DNA of 64,000 bases from an uncultured Myxococcales bacterium (GTDB taxonomy: Bacteria > Myxococcota > Myxococcia > Myxococcales > Myxococcaceae). The notes beneath the pieces are model-generated. The model saw only the letters and a program-made list of their open reading frames with translations, made no database searches and was not told where the DNA came from. The translations under genes and the position numbers were made by a program. Every line of letters starts with the position of its first letter. Position 1 is the first letter of the stretch. Where the stretch lies: assembly GCA_937980205.1 (NCBI GenBank), contig CALJKW010000055.1, positions 62,001 to 126,000 of the forward strand, read 5' to 3'. Below are positions 29,565 through 39,365 of the stretch, one piece after another.

Positions 29565-30347
29565 ATGAACCCCTGTGGAGAGCTGCTCAAGCGCTGGCGC
29601 GGCGTGCGGAACGTGAGCCAGCTCCAGCTCGCGACCGAGGCAGGCGTCTCGGCGCGGCACGTCAGCTTCATCGAGTCGGGACGGTCACGGCCCAGCCGCG
29701 AGATGGTGCTCACGCTCGCCGAGGCCCTCGATGTGCCGCTGCGCGAGCGCAACGCGCTGCTCGAGGCCGCGGGCTTCGCGCCCGTCTTCCGCGAGAGCCC
29801 GCTCGACGACGCGCGCCTGGCCGACGTGCTGCGCTCGCTGGAGACCGTGCTCGAGCGGATGGATCCGTACCCCTGCGTGGTGATGGACCACCTCTGGGCC
29901 GTGCTGCGCGCGAACGCGGCGGCGATGCGGCTGTTCGCGCACTTCCTGCCGCTCGAGCTCGCCGAGCCGCCGCTGAACCTGGTGCGGCTGCTGTTCCACC
30001 CGCGCATGCGAGAGCACATCCGGAACTGGCAGCAGATCGCTCCGAGCTTCGCGAACCAGCTGCAGCGCGAGGTGCTCGCCGGCGACGAAGAGGCGAAGGC
30101 GCTGCTCGACGAGGTGCTGCGCCAGCCCGGGGTCCCCGCGCAGTGGCGCTCGGTCGATCTCGATCGCGAGCTGCCCTCGATCGTCCCGCTCGTGCTGCAG
30201 AAGGACTCGCTGCGGCTCTCGCTGTTCACGATGGTGTCGACGCTGGGCACTCCGCTCGACGTGACGCTGCAGCAGCTGCGCATCGAGTCGTACCTTCCGG
30301 CGGATGCGGAGAGTCACGCGGCGCTGCAGCGGCTGAGTGAAGGGTGA
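29565..30347 (+). CDS. XRE-family regulator with MmyB-like ligand-binding domain
   Basis: A 260-residue transcription regulator. The N-terminal Cro/C1 helix-turn-helix covers about residues 5-62 (LKRWRGVRNVSQLQLATEAG, SARHVSFIESGRSRPS). The remaining about 175 residues match the MmyB-like layout: VMDHLWAVLRANAAAMRLF, LNLVRLLFHP, and TMVSTLGTPLDVTLQQLRIESYLP near the end. MmyB-like domains bind small hydrophobic ligands, often fatty acids, in actinobacterial homologues. It is divergent from the hydrolase/PHP lipoprotein operon and probably regulates it through the palindrome at 29510. Confidence 0.9.
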   Translation: MNPCGELLKRWRGVRNVSQLQLATEAGVSARHVSFIESGRSRPSREMVLTLAEALDVPLRERNALLEAAGFAPVFRESPLDDARLADVLRSLETVLERMDPYPCVVMDHLWAVLRANAAAMRLFAHFLPLELAEPPLNLVRLLFHPRMREHIRNWQQIAPSFANQLQREVLAGDEEAKALLDEVLRQPGVPAQWRSVDLDRELPSIVPLVLQKDSLRLSLFTMVSTLGTPLDVTLQQLRIESYLPADAESHAALQRLSEG

Positions 30348-30419
30348 GGTGGGTGCGCACCGAGCGCAATCGACTTGCGCAAGCGAAACCTCGGCGTGGG
30401 GCGCCGGGAGAATTTCGGC

Positions 30420-30833
30420 ATGCTCCCCATCTCAAATGCCCTCCGAACCGCAGTGACGCAGCAGTCGACTCCGCAGCCTGAGGCCGCTCCGCAGCCCGCA
30501 GTCGTCCGCCCCGGCGACGAGTTCGCCGCGACGCGGACGCAGGCGCGCCAGCCGCCGAGCGCGATGGAGCAGCGCATCGCTTCGAAGATCAACGACCTCG
30601 TGCAGCGGCGCTTCGGCGGCAACTGGCAGGCGGCGTTCCGCCACTACGCCGGCCGCGACGGCCAGGTCGACCGCGAAGGGGTGCTGCGCATGCTCGCCGA
30701 CGCTGGCGTGAACTTCCCGCCGCCGTCGATGGTCGCCGATCGGCTGATGGAGAAGTTCGACGCCGACCGCAGCGGGCGCATCAGCTTCGGCGAATTCCAG
30801 ACCTCCATGCGCAACCTCGGCTTCAGAGTCTGA
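30420..30833 (+). CDS. EF-hand calcium-binding protein
   Basis: A 137-residue protein. The ATG at 30420 is chosen for the GGGAG about ten bases upstream; an in-frame start at 30375 would add 15 residues. The first 45 residues are Gln/Pro/Ala-rich and disordered. Two EF-hand-like helix-loop-helix units follow: a degenerate loop GRDGQVDREGVL near 90-101 and a canonical loop DADRSGRISFGE near 117-128, with Asp at 1, 3 and Glu at 12. No signal peptide is seen. Calcium sensing or buffering is inferred. Neighbours give no clear partner. Confidence 0.8.
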   Translation: MLPISNALRTAVTQQSTPQPEAAPQPAVVRPGDEFAATRTQARQPPSAMEQRIASKINDLVQRRFGGNWQAAFRHYAGRDGQVDREGVLRMLADAGVNFPPPSMVADRLMEKFDADRSGRISFGEFQTSMRNLGFRV

Positions 30834-30835
30834 GC

Positions 30836-30841
30836 TATACG
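30836..30841 (+). promoter_or_regulatory. Possible -10 box TATACG before the 30848 gene
   Basis: TATACG ends six bases before the GTG at 30848 and is identical to the box at 15272. The box starts three bases after the upstream stop, so if used it would give a leaderless transcript. Confidence 0.3.
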
Positions 30842-30847
30842 AGGGCC

Positions 30848-31465
30848 GTGGGCCCCGTCCTGCAGCGCACTCCTGGCGAGCTCAAGACCGCGATCGACAC
30901 GATGTTCCGCATCCGCGCGGTGGAGTCGCCGCCGGACGAGCAGGGCGCTCGCACCATCTGGCACCGCGGAGCCAAGGGCGCCGACCTCATCACCTGGGTC
31001 GACCAGGAAGGGAAGGTCACCCGGCAGGAGCTCTTCCTCTTCGAGGACTACTTTCTCTTCGACCGCGCCGCGGGCCTCAAGACCGGCGTCTCGCTCGACA
31101 AGGTCGGTTCCACGGCCTCGCGGGGCAGCGGCGACATCGCGTTCGATCAGGACGCCGTGCTGCGGCGCAAGCGGCTCGAGCACGCCGCGCAGGCGCTCGC
31201 CGGCTACGACGGCGCCGACAAGCTCATCGCGCACGTGAAGCAGGTCGTCGCGCTCGCCGCGCAGGGCAAGGCGGTCGACGTCGAAGAGACGGTCACCCGC
31301 AGCGCCTCGAAGGTCCGCCTCGACGACGTCGTCGCCGCGAGCCAGGAGCTGCAGCAGCGCGAGCTCGCCGCCCGCCTCGTCATGCGCAAGCGCAACATCT
31401 TCCTGGTGCTCGGCGCGGCGATCCTCTCGGCCGGCACCATCGCGATCTGGATGGCGCTCAAGTGA
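30848..31465 (+). CDS. Uncharacterised protein with C-terminal membrane anchor, paralogue of the gene at 19980
   Basis: A 205-residue protein homologous over its first about 130 residues to the one at 19980. Shared: RAVE (23-26), WHRGAKG (38-44), QELFLF (60-65), LKTG (77-80), SRG and GYDGAD (119-124). It adds a helical region and one C-terminal transmembrane segment (IFLVLGAAILSAGTIAIWMAL, residues about 183-203), so the shared domain faces the cytosol on a tail-anchored protein. The shared domain is strand-rich and ordinary in composition, which suggests a small binding domain. Start GTG 30848; the stop overlaps the aminotransferase start (GTGA). Confidence 0.75.
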   Translation: MGPVLQRTPGELKTAIDTMFRIRAVESPPDEQGARTIWHRGAKGADLITWVDQEGKVTRQELFLFEDYFLFDRAAGLKTGVSLDKVGSTASRGSGDIAFDQDAVLRRKRLEHAAQALAGYDGADKLIAHVKQVVALAAQGKAVDVEETVTRSASKVRLDDVVAASQELQQRELAARLVMRKRNIFLVLGAAILSAGTIAIWMALK

Positions 31466-32616
31466 CGATCGAGGCGGCGCGCGTCGCAGGCTTCGGCACC
31501 ACCGTCTTCAGCGAGTTCTCCGCGCTCGCGCGCGCGTCCGGAGCCGTCAACCTCGGCCAGGGCTTCCCCGACTTCGACGGGCCGGAGGAGATCAAGGCCG
31601 CCGCCATCGAGGCGATTCGCGGCGGCGTGAACCAGTACGCGATCACGACGGGCGCAGCGACGCTGCGCCGTGCGGTCGCCGAGCACGCGGCGCGCTTCTA
31701 CGGGCAGAAGGTCGACCCCGAGACCGAGGTCTCCGTCGCGAGCGGCGCGACCGAGGTGATCTTCGACGCCGTGATGGGGCTGGTGAACCCCGGCGACGAG
31801 ATCGTCGTGTTCGAGCCCTTCTACGACTCGTACGTGGCGAGCGCCGAGATGGCCGGCGCGCGCTGCCGGTACGTGCGGCTGCGGCCGCCCGAGTGGACGT
31901 TCGACGAGGCCGAGCTCGCCGCGGCCTTCACCGATCGCACGAAGCTCGTGATCGTGAACACGCCGCACAACCCGACCGGCAAGTGCTTCACGAAGGCCGA
32001 GCTCGAGCTCATCGGTCAGCACGCGCGCAAGCGCGGCGCGGTGGTGATGAGCGACGAGGTGTACGAGCACCTCGTCTTCTCGCCAGGCAAGCACCTGCGC
32101 ACGGCGACGGTGCTGCCCGACCTCACGCTGACGGTCTCGAGCGGGGGAAAGAGCTTCTCGTTCACCGGTTGGAAGATCGGCTGGGCGCTGGGGCCGGCGC
32201 CGCTGGTGCGCGCGACGCAGAAGGCGCACCAGTTCGTCACGTTCGCGACGGCGTCTCCGTTTCAGGAGGCGATCGCGAAGGCGCTGCTGCTGCCGGACTC
32301 GTACTTCGAGGGCTTCGAGAAGATGTACCGCGCGAAGCGGGACTTCCTCGGCGACGCGCTGAAGGCCGCCGGCTTCGAGCCGTTCGTGCCGCAGGGCACG
32401 TACTTCGTGATCGCCGACGCCGGGCGGCACGCGCGCGCCGACGACTTCGAGACCTGCCGGTGGCTGACGAAGGAGGTCGGCGTCGCCGCGATTCCGCCGT
32501 CGGCGTTCTACAGCGCCGAGCACAAGGCCGAGGCGAAGCGGCTCATCCGGTTCGCGTTCTGCAAGAGTGACGCGACGCTGGCCGAGGCGGCGAGACGGCT
32601 CAGGGCGGGGCGATGA
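31462..32616 (+). CDS. Class I PLP-dependent aminotransferase (kynurenine/glutamine-transaminase-like)
   Basis: A 384-residue fold-type I aminotransferase. PLP-site landmarks: NLGQGFPDFDGPEE, YDSY, NTPHNPTGK, MSDEVYEHL, and the PLP-binding Lys230 in SGGKSFSFTGWKIGW. The GWK (rather than GWR) form and the GQGFPDF opening are typical of the kynurenine-oxoglutarate/glutamine transaminase K and methionine aminotransferase (YbdL) group. It transfers amino groups from aromatic or sulfur amino acids to 2-oxoacids. The GTG start overlaps the upstream gene; its 3' end overlaps the convergent Uma2-type gene by 17 bases. Confidence 0.9.
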   Translation: MTIEAARVAGFGTTVFSEFSALARASGAVNLGQGFPDFDGPEEIKAAAIEAIRGGVNQYAITTGAATLRRAVAEHAARFYGQKVDPETEVSVASGATEVIFDAVMGLVNPGDEIVVFEPFYDSYVASAEMAGARCRYVRLRPPEWTFDEAELAAAFTDRTKLVIVNTPHNPTGKCFTKAELELIGQHARKRGAVVMSDEVYEHLVFSPGKHLRTATVLPDLTLTVSSGGKSFSFTGWKIGWALGPAPLVRATQKAHQFVTFATASPFQEAIAKALLLPDSYFEGFEKMYRAKRDFLGDALKAAGFEPFVPQGTYFVIADAGRHARADDFETCRWLTKEVGVAAIPPSAFYSAEHKAEAKRLIRFAFCKSDATLAEAARRLRAGR

Positions 32617-33172
32617 GATCCCACCAGGCATCGAGTTCCAATTCGATGGCGTCGAACGGCTGAACCCGCGGCTTTTCGCCGGGCCCCCAGCTTCCGAGTG
32701 AAACCCAGGATCCGTCTCGCAGTTCATCCGCCTCGAGCGTCTTGCCGATGGGGTCGATCGTCCATTTCCAATGGACGCCCTCGCGAGCGTAGATCCGCGC
32801 CTTCTTCACTCGATCGATGACCGCCGTCGATGGCGACAGCACTTCGCAGATCCAATCCGGCACGACGGTGAAGAAGGGCATCGTCGCGGGCAGGACCGCC
32901 GGTTCGCGTCGCCATGCTCCGAGGTCGGGAACGAGGATGTCAGCCGCGAGATGCAATTCTGGCTCGTCGAAAATGAGCCAGCCCCCGGGGCCGCCCTTGC
33001 CACGCCCGAATGGCCCAATGAGCTCATAGCCGACTTCGGACGTCACCTTGGCGTGTCCAGCCGCAGGGCGCGGCATGACGATCAGATCGCCGTCGATGAT
33101 CTGCGCCATCATGTGCTCCGGCACGGCCTTGAGGTCCTCGTACGTGGCCGGCTTGCGTGACGGGCTCCGCAT
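32600..33172 (-). CDS. Uma2-family (DUF820) PD-(D/E)XK endonuclease-like protein
   Basis: A 190-residue protein with the Uma2 pattern: PATYEDLKAVPEHMMAQIIDGDLIVMPRP, then the nuclease-like core FDEPELHLAADILVPDLGAWRRE, PDWICEVLSPSTAVIDRVKKARIYAREGV and WTIDPIGKTLEA. The Asp...Glu-x-Leu arrangement corresponds to a PD-(D/E)XK site. Known as abundant, often multi-copy genes in cyanobacteria and myxobacteria with unclear roles. Codon use is visibly less GC-rich than its neighbours (many A/T third positions), hinting at transfer. ATG 33172 is 39 bases from the divergent mutase gene. Confidence 0.82.
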   Translation of the reverse strand: MRSPSRKPATYEDLKAVPEHMMAQIIDGDLIVMPRPAAGHAKVTSEVGYELIGPFGRGKGGPGGWLIFDEPELHLAADILVPDLGAWRREPAVLPATMPFFTVVPDWICEVLSPSTAVIDRVKKARIYAREGVHWKWTIDPIGKTLEADELRDGSWVSLGSWGPGEKPRVQPFDAIELELDAWWDLIAPP

Positions 33173-33211
33173 CGAAGAGAGGATAACCGCGGCCTGTGGT
33201 ATTGGCGACGC

Positions 33212-35011
<1,800 letters not shown>

Positions 35012-35052
35012 ATCTCGATCTCGGCGGCGCCGGGCGTAGGATTAGACGCGCT

Positions 35053-36159
35053 TTGCCCCTGCTGAGCAGCTTCTTCGCGATCTACACCGATGGGCACGCA
35101 CCACGCGCCGACGTGAGCGTCCCGCGTGGCGTCGAGCTTTCCCTCACCAAGATGGAGGAGCTCGTCACGCCGCACGACGTCTCGCTCTTCGGCCCGCACA
35201 CCATCGAGCTCAACCGCTACAAGCCGAAGGCCGGCTGGCTGCTCGCGCTGCTTCGCGAGACCAAGGGCAGCGCCGGCACCTTCTTCGCCGACTCCCAGCG
35301 CATTCTCACCGACGTCGTCGCCGGCCTCGACGGCTTCTGCCTCGACGTCCTGCGCCTCTACCCATTTCCGCTGAGCGCCGCGCGCGACCTGCCCGAAGAT
35401 CCGTTCCCCGAAGATCTCATCTCCGTCGGCTTCCACGAGCAGGGCGATCACGGCTTCCGCGCCGAGACGTTCGGCCTCTGCAAGCTCGGCCAGCGCGAGA
35501 TCTCCTTCGTGTTCAAGGGCGGAGAGCTGCTCGAGGACGCCGCGATCCTCTGCGGCCACCTCGCCGACTACGCGATGTCGCAAGGCCGCCGCGTCGAGAA
35601 CAAGCAGACGATGTCGTTCGGCTTCGACAAGCTGCTCTTCCTCGCCGCCGAGGGAGAGTCTCACCAGGGCACGTTCCGCGGCTGGCACCCGCCGTTCATG
35701 TCGCGCCTGCTCCCCGAGCGGCTCTTCTACGGCGTCGGCGCGCTCAAGGTGCTGGGCTACGCGAGGCCGACCGCCTCTCCGCAGGACGACCTCACACCCG
35801 TGCTGCACCGCGCTCTCGAGCAGCGCCTCGTCCTCGAGGAGCACGATCTCACCGGCGAGTCACCGCACCAGGCGACCACCGCGCGCACGTGCGCCTGCCT
35901 CAGCGGCGCCGCGGGCCTGAGCGCAGAGCGCAAAGAGCCGCAGTCCCAGAAGGAGAGCGGCTGGACGTTCACCTGCGGCAAAGAGCATCAGCCATCGGAG
36001 CTTCAGCCCAGGACGCTCGAGGAGATCGCCTACAAGGTGCCCGAGGTCATGAAGTACCTCGCGCTCCCGCCGGGCTGCGTCTTGAAGTTCAGCGAGACCG
36101 GAGTCTCCGTCGACACCCACCGCGCGCGCCGCGACGAGCCCGACGACGGCTACGACTGA
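35053..36159 (+). CDS. Large uncharacterised protein
   Basis: A 368-residue protein. No ATG or GTG fits the start; TTG 35053 (LPLLSSFFAIYTDG) is the best, 41 bases after the mutase stop, and without a clear ribosome binding site, so the start is uncertain. The sequence is rich in Leu/Phe/Gly, with charged helices: ELNRYKPKAGWLLALLRETKG, DSQRILTDVVAGLDGFCLDVLRLYPF, SVGFHEQGDHGFRAETFGL and ISFVFKGGELLEDAAILCGHLADY. It then has a Pro-rich C-terminal part with CACLSGAAG and TCGKEH. I recognise no family. It may be related to suppressor-of-fused-like or DUF4261-like proteins, but I cannot establish it. Confidence 0.55.
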   Translation: MPLLSSFFAIYTDGHAPRADVSVPRGVELSLTKMEELVTPHDVSLFGPHTIELNRYKPKAGWLLALLRETKGSAGTFFADSQRILTDVVAGLDGFCLDVLRLYPFPLSAARDLPEDPFPEDLISVGFHEQGDHGFRAETFGLCKLGQREISFVFKGGELLEDAAILCGHLADYAMSQGRRVENKQTMSFGFDKLLFLAAEGESHQGTFRGWHPPFMSRLLPERLFYGVGALKVLGYARPTASPQDDLTPVLHRALEQRLVLEEHDLTGESPHQATTARTCACLSGAAGLSAERKEPQSQKESGWTFTCGKEHQPSELQPRTLEEIAYKVPEVMKYLALPPGCVLKFSETGVSVDTHRARRDEPDDGYD

Positions 36160-36335
36160 TCGTCGTCGCCTGAGCGCCTGCCCGCGCGCACCCAGCGGAA
36201 GATGCCGAGGCCGATGAGCGCGCCGCCCATCACGATGAGCGGCGTGCTGCTCGTGGTGCCGCGCATGACCTGGCCCGAGAGCCCGGCGGCGATCAGGATG
36301 CCACCGACGACCAGCTGGATGATTCCGGCGCGCAT
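36150..36335 (-). CDS. Small two-helix membrane protein
   Basis: A 61-residue protein with two hydrophobic segments (IIQLVVGGILIAAGLSG and PLIVMGGALIGLGIFRWV) and a basic, Asp-ending C-terminus. It overlaps the last 10 bases of the convergent gene at 35053. Compact hairpin membrane proteins like this are common; no function is inferable. Separated by a hairpin from the upstream CorA-tail gene. Confidence 0.55.
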   Translation of the reverse strand: MRAGIIQLVVGGILIAAGLSGQVMRGTTSSTPLIVMGGALIGLGIFRWVRAGRRSGDDDQS

Positions 36336-36362
36336 GCAGCCGTGACCCTACTGGCGCTCCGC

Positions 36363-36394
36363 CCGGCGTGCACGGGTTTGGGACCGTGCGCCGG
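36363..36394. terminator. Bulged GC hairpin after the CorA-tail gene
   Basis: CCGGC-GT-GCACGG (36363-36375), loop GTTTGGGA, CCGTGC-GCCGG (36384-36394): 11 pairs with a two-base bulge. It lies three bases beyond the minus-strand stop at 36397, as a terminator would. Confidence 0.5.
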
Positions 36395-36396
36395 CG

Positions 36397-38658
36397 CTAC
36401 CTCCTCCTCCACGTCAGCAGGCGGCCCAGGACCAGCGTCCCGAACGTCACCACCGTGAACAGCGCCGTGTAGATCAGGAAGATCTTCCAGCCCCCGGTCA
36501 CCCACGGCAAGCCCAGCCGCAGGTCCATCTCGTTGAACTGCGCTCCCGAGAAGAACCCACAGACGATGGTGATGGGCAGGAAGACGAAGACGAGCAGCCC
36601 GACCATGCTCTCGAAGCGCTCTTTGCGGTATTCGTCGAGCTCCTGCGTCTGGCTGCGCAGCGACTCGACGGTCTCGTTCATGCCGTGCAGCGCGCGCCAG
36701 GCGTCGTAGCGCGCGTCGAGGTCCGGGTCGTCGCTGACCCGCGCGAACCACAGCGAGTTGGTGAAGAACATGACGTCGCCGCGGACGTCTCCGCGCGGGC
36801 GCAGCGCCGACAGCGCCGACGTGCGCGAGCGCCGCTCGAGCTCGGCCATGCGGCGGGTGATCTCGAACGCGGCGTAGCGCTGGCCCAGCGTGATGAGGAA
36901 GAGCGCGAAGTCCTCGTCGAGCGGCGGGGGCGCAGACGCGTCCTCGAGCTCGAGGTGCAGGCGGGCTCCGCCGGTCGAGGTGAACCAGTGCTCGACGTCC
37001 TTGTTCTTCTGCACCGTGCGCGCCTGCACCGCGGCGTCGGTGGGCAGGTTCGCCAGCGTCGGCGCGGCTCCCGAGGCCAGGCAGTGGAACAGGCCGAGCA
37101 CGCACCGCGACTCGTCGAGCATCGACGAGCGCGCGCGGTTGATGCGGTACGCGCCGTAGACGAGCCAGCGCTCGAGGCCCAGCGGCGCGATGAAGCCCAT
37201 GAGCGCCTGGACGTCGGCGAGCCCGTCGAGCTCGCGGCTGTGCGAGAGGCGGCTCTGCTCCTTCGAGAGGTCGAGCAGCGTCGCGCCTGCCGTCGTGCGC
37301 TCGACCCAGACCAGGGCGAGGTCCGACGGGTAGACGGAGATGCGCACGTCGCCCTTCGCCCAGTGCATGACGTCGGCGCCCTCGGCGTCGCCGTGGAACG
37401 AGCCGATGACGGACGGCAGGAACCCTCTGCGCGCGGCCGCGAGCATGGTGCGGCGGAACCCCAGGGCCTCGAGCTGCGCCTCGGACGGCGGCGTCGTGAC
37501 GCGAAACGGCTTCGCGTACACGGTGCGCGCCTGCGTGACGTGCACGTTGCGGCCGAGGTTGAAGCGCTGCCACACCGTCTCCCAGATCTCCTCGCGGGAC
37601 AGCCGCGTCCCCGCGAACGGCGGAGCCACCAGGGTCGACCGCCCCTTCGCCCACGCGTAGCCGTCGCAGTACCAGGGGTCGGCGAGGCCCTCGAGCGCCG
37701 CCGGCTGGTACGAGAAGCGCGGCCGCCCCTTCACGCGCGGGGTTCCGTCGGGAGCGTTGGGGCCCTCGATCCGGTCGAGCAGGAGGCCGAGGTCCGCCAG
37801 CGTGCCGGCCGATTCGGGAGCGAGCGTGATCGTGTGCCGGCTGTACGCGTGCGGCTCGTTCGGAGCGTGCACCGCCATCAGCTCGAAGCCGCGCCGGTAG
37901 CTCGACGCCTCCGTGTCCGGGCGCGCGAGCAGCTTCAGGACCGTGACGTCCTGCGGTGACGAGAGGAACAGCGCGTCGATGCGGCGGTAGCCCGCGTTGG
38001 GCTTGTCGTCGAGCGGGAGATCGAGCTGCAGCTTCCAGCCTCGCGACAGCTCGGCGCGGTAGAGATCGGTGTCGGCCTTCAGCCGGCGCGAGACGCGCGC
38101 GGGGATGAGCGCCGCCGGCAGCGCGGCGAGGTCCACGCGCTCGGACAGCGCGCCGGCGACGAGGCTCACCAGCGGCTTGAGATCGTGGCGCTCGATGTTG
38201 AGCCAGGCGTAGAAGACGGACGCGAGCGCAGCGTCGTAGCGGCCCGCGCGCTCGGTGCGGCCCTGCTCCCAGTCGCTGACGTAGTCCATCAGCGTGGGCG
38301 CCGCGACGGGCCAGCGCTTGTGCAACACGCGGTGAATCGCGAGCAGCGCGGCGCAGATCGTGTCGAGCGTCGGCTCGTGCGCGCGCAGCTTCAGCGGAAA
38401 GGAGAGCCCGTCGAGCGCCTCGGCCGACCGCATCACCGCCTCGGTCGTCGACCGCAAGCCCGCGCTGCGCCACTGCGGCAGCTTCCACGAGAACATGCGC
38501 GGGTGCGCGGGAGCCTGCGCGTCGCGGGTGCCGACTCCGAGGAAGATTTCCTGCGCTTCCGGCTCGGCTCCGGGGTCAGGCCTCGTGAGATTCCAGGTGA
38601 CTCGCGAAGGATCGAAGAGCGCTTCGACCGCCTGCGCGATTGCGCCGTCCGTGGTCAT
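36397..38658 (-). CDS. 753-residue protein with large cytosolic region and CorA-like membrane tail
   Basis: ATG 38658 gives 753 residues; the ATG at 38673 and other upstream codons are alternatives. Residues 1-about 680 are soluble, rich in helices and Arg/Asp, without a recognisable enzyme motif. Two transmembrane segments follow (VGLLVFVFLPITIVCGFFSG and KIFLIYTALFTVVTFGTLVL). The order long helix - FLPIT - GFFSGAQFN - TM2 mimics CorA Mg2+/Co2+ transporters, but the signature GMN is replaced by AQFN and the soluble domain is about three times larger. A divergent or repurposed CorA-fold channel is inferred. It is divergent from the caspase cluster (35 bases). Confidence 0.7.
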   Translation of the reverse strand: MTTDGAIAQAVEALFDPSRVTWNLTRPDPGAEPEAQEIFLGVGTRDAQAPAHPRMFSWKLPQWRSAGLRSTTEAVMRSAEALDGLSFPLKLRAHEPTLDTICAALLAIHRVLHKRWPVAAPTLMDYVSDWEQGRTERAGRYDAALASVFYAWLNIERHDLKPLVSLVAGALSERVDLAALPAALIPARVSRRLKADTDLYRAELSRGWKLQLDLPLDDKPNAGYRRIDALFLSSPQDVTVLKLLARPDTEASSYRRGFELMAVHAPNEPHAYSRHTITLAPESAGTLADLGLLLDRIEGPNAPDGTPRVKGRPRFSYQPAALEGLADPWYCDGYAWAKGRSTLVAPPFAGTRLSREEIWETVWQRFNLGRNVHVTQARTVYAKPFRVTTPPSEAQLEALGFRRTMLAAARRGFLPSVIGSFHGDAEGADVMHWAKGDVRISVYPSDLALVWVERTTAGATLLDLSKEQSRLSHSRELDGLADVQALMGFIAPLGLERWLVYGAYRINRARSSMLDESRCVLGLFHCLASGAAPTLANLPTDAAVQARTVQKNKDVEHWFTSTGGARLHLELEDASAPPPLDEDFALFLITLGQRYAAFEITRRMAELERRSRTSALSALRPRGDVRGDVMFFTNSLWFARVSDDPDLDARYDAWRALHGMNETVESLRSQTQELDEYRKERFESMVGLLVFVFLPITIVCGFFSGAQFNEMDLRLGLPWVTGGWKIFLIYTALFTVVTFGTLVLGRLLTWRRR

Positions 38659-38693
38659 TGGATGGCGGCGCAGCATAGGGGTAAGAACAGGCC

Positions 38694-39365
38694 ATGACAC
38701 GCGCCGTCGCACTCTCGTCGCTGATCGCCGTGGCGTTCACGGCGAGCTCGGCGTTCGCCGGTGAGAAGCCACGTGTCGCCGTCCTCTACTTCGACATCTC
38801 CTCGACCGACCCCGAGCACCAGGTGCTCAAGAAGGGCATCGCCGAGATGCTCATCACCGACATCGCGGCTGATCCCGCCATCACCGTCGTCGAGCGGTCG
38901 AGGCTCGAGGACGTCATCGCCGAGCTCAACCTGCAGCAGACGAACAAGGTCGACGCCACCACCGCGCAGCGCGTCGGCAAGCTGCTCGGCGCGCAGTACC
39001 TCGTCACCGGCAGCCTCACGATGCAGAAGGGCTCTGGCCGGCTCGACGGCAAGGTGGTGAAGGTCGAGACCGGCATCGTCACCGGCGCTGCGGTGCCGCT
39101 CAAAGACGGGGAGATCTTCGACGCCGAGCTGAAGCTCGCCGAGAAGCTGAACGGCCTGCTCGCGAAGGCCGACGCGCGCGACCCGCCGCCGCCGCCCAAG
39201 AAGCAGGGCAAGCTGTCGGTCGACAACGCGGTGAAGTACTCGCAGGCGCTCGATGCGCTCGATCGCAAGGACAAGAAGGCCGCGAAAGAGAAGCTCGAGG
39301 CCGTCGTGAAGGCCCAGCCCGACTTCATGCTCGCCACGCTCGAGCTCGATCGCCTGATGAAGTGA
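38694..39365 (+). CDS. CsgG/FlgO-like exported protein
   Basis: A 223-residue protein with a signal peptide cleaved after ASSAFA. The core has the CsgG/HfaB/FlgO pattern: RVAVLYFDISSTDPEHQVLKKGIAEMLITDI, then ITVVERSRLEDVIAELNLQQ, VGKLLGAQYLVTGSL and KVVKVETGIVTGA. The C-terminus continues into a helical, TPR-like Lys-rich region (VDNAVKYSQALDALDRKDKKAAKE). CsgG proteins assemble at the outer membrane as secretion pores; FlgO-like ones act in the envelope. It is first of a coupled gene cluster leading to the caspase gene. Confidence 0.85.
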   Translation: MTRAVALSSLIAVAFTASSAFAGEKPRVAVLYFDISSTDPEHQVLKKGIAEMLITDIAADPAITVVERSRLEDVIAELNLQQTNKVDATTAQRVGKLLGAQYLVTGSLTMQKGSGRLDGKVVKVETGIVTGAAVPLKDGEIFDAELKLAEKLNGLLAKADARDPPPPPKKQGKLSVDNAVKYSQALDALDRKDKKAAKEKLEAVVKAQPDFMLATLELDRLMK

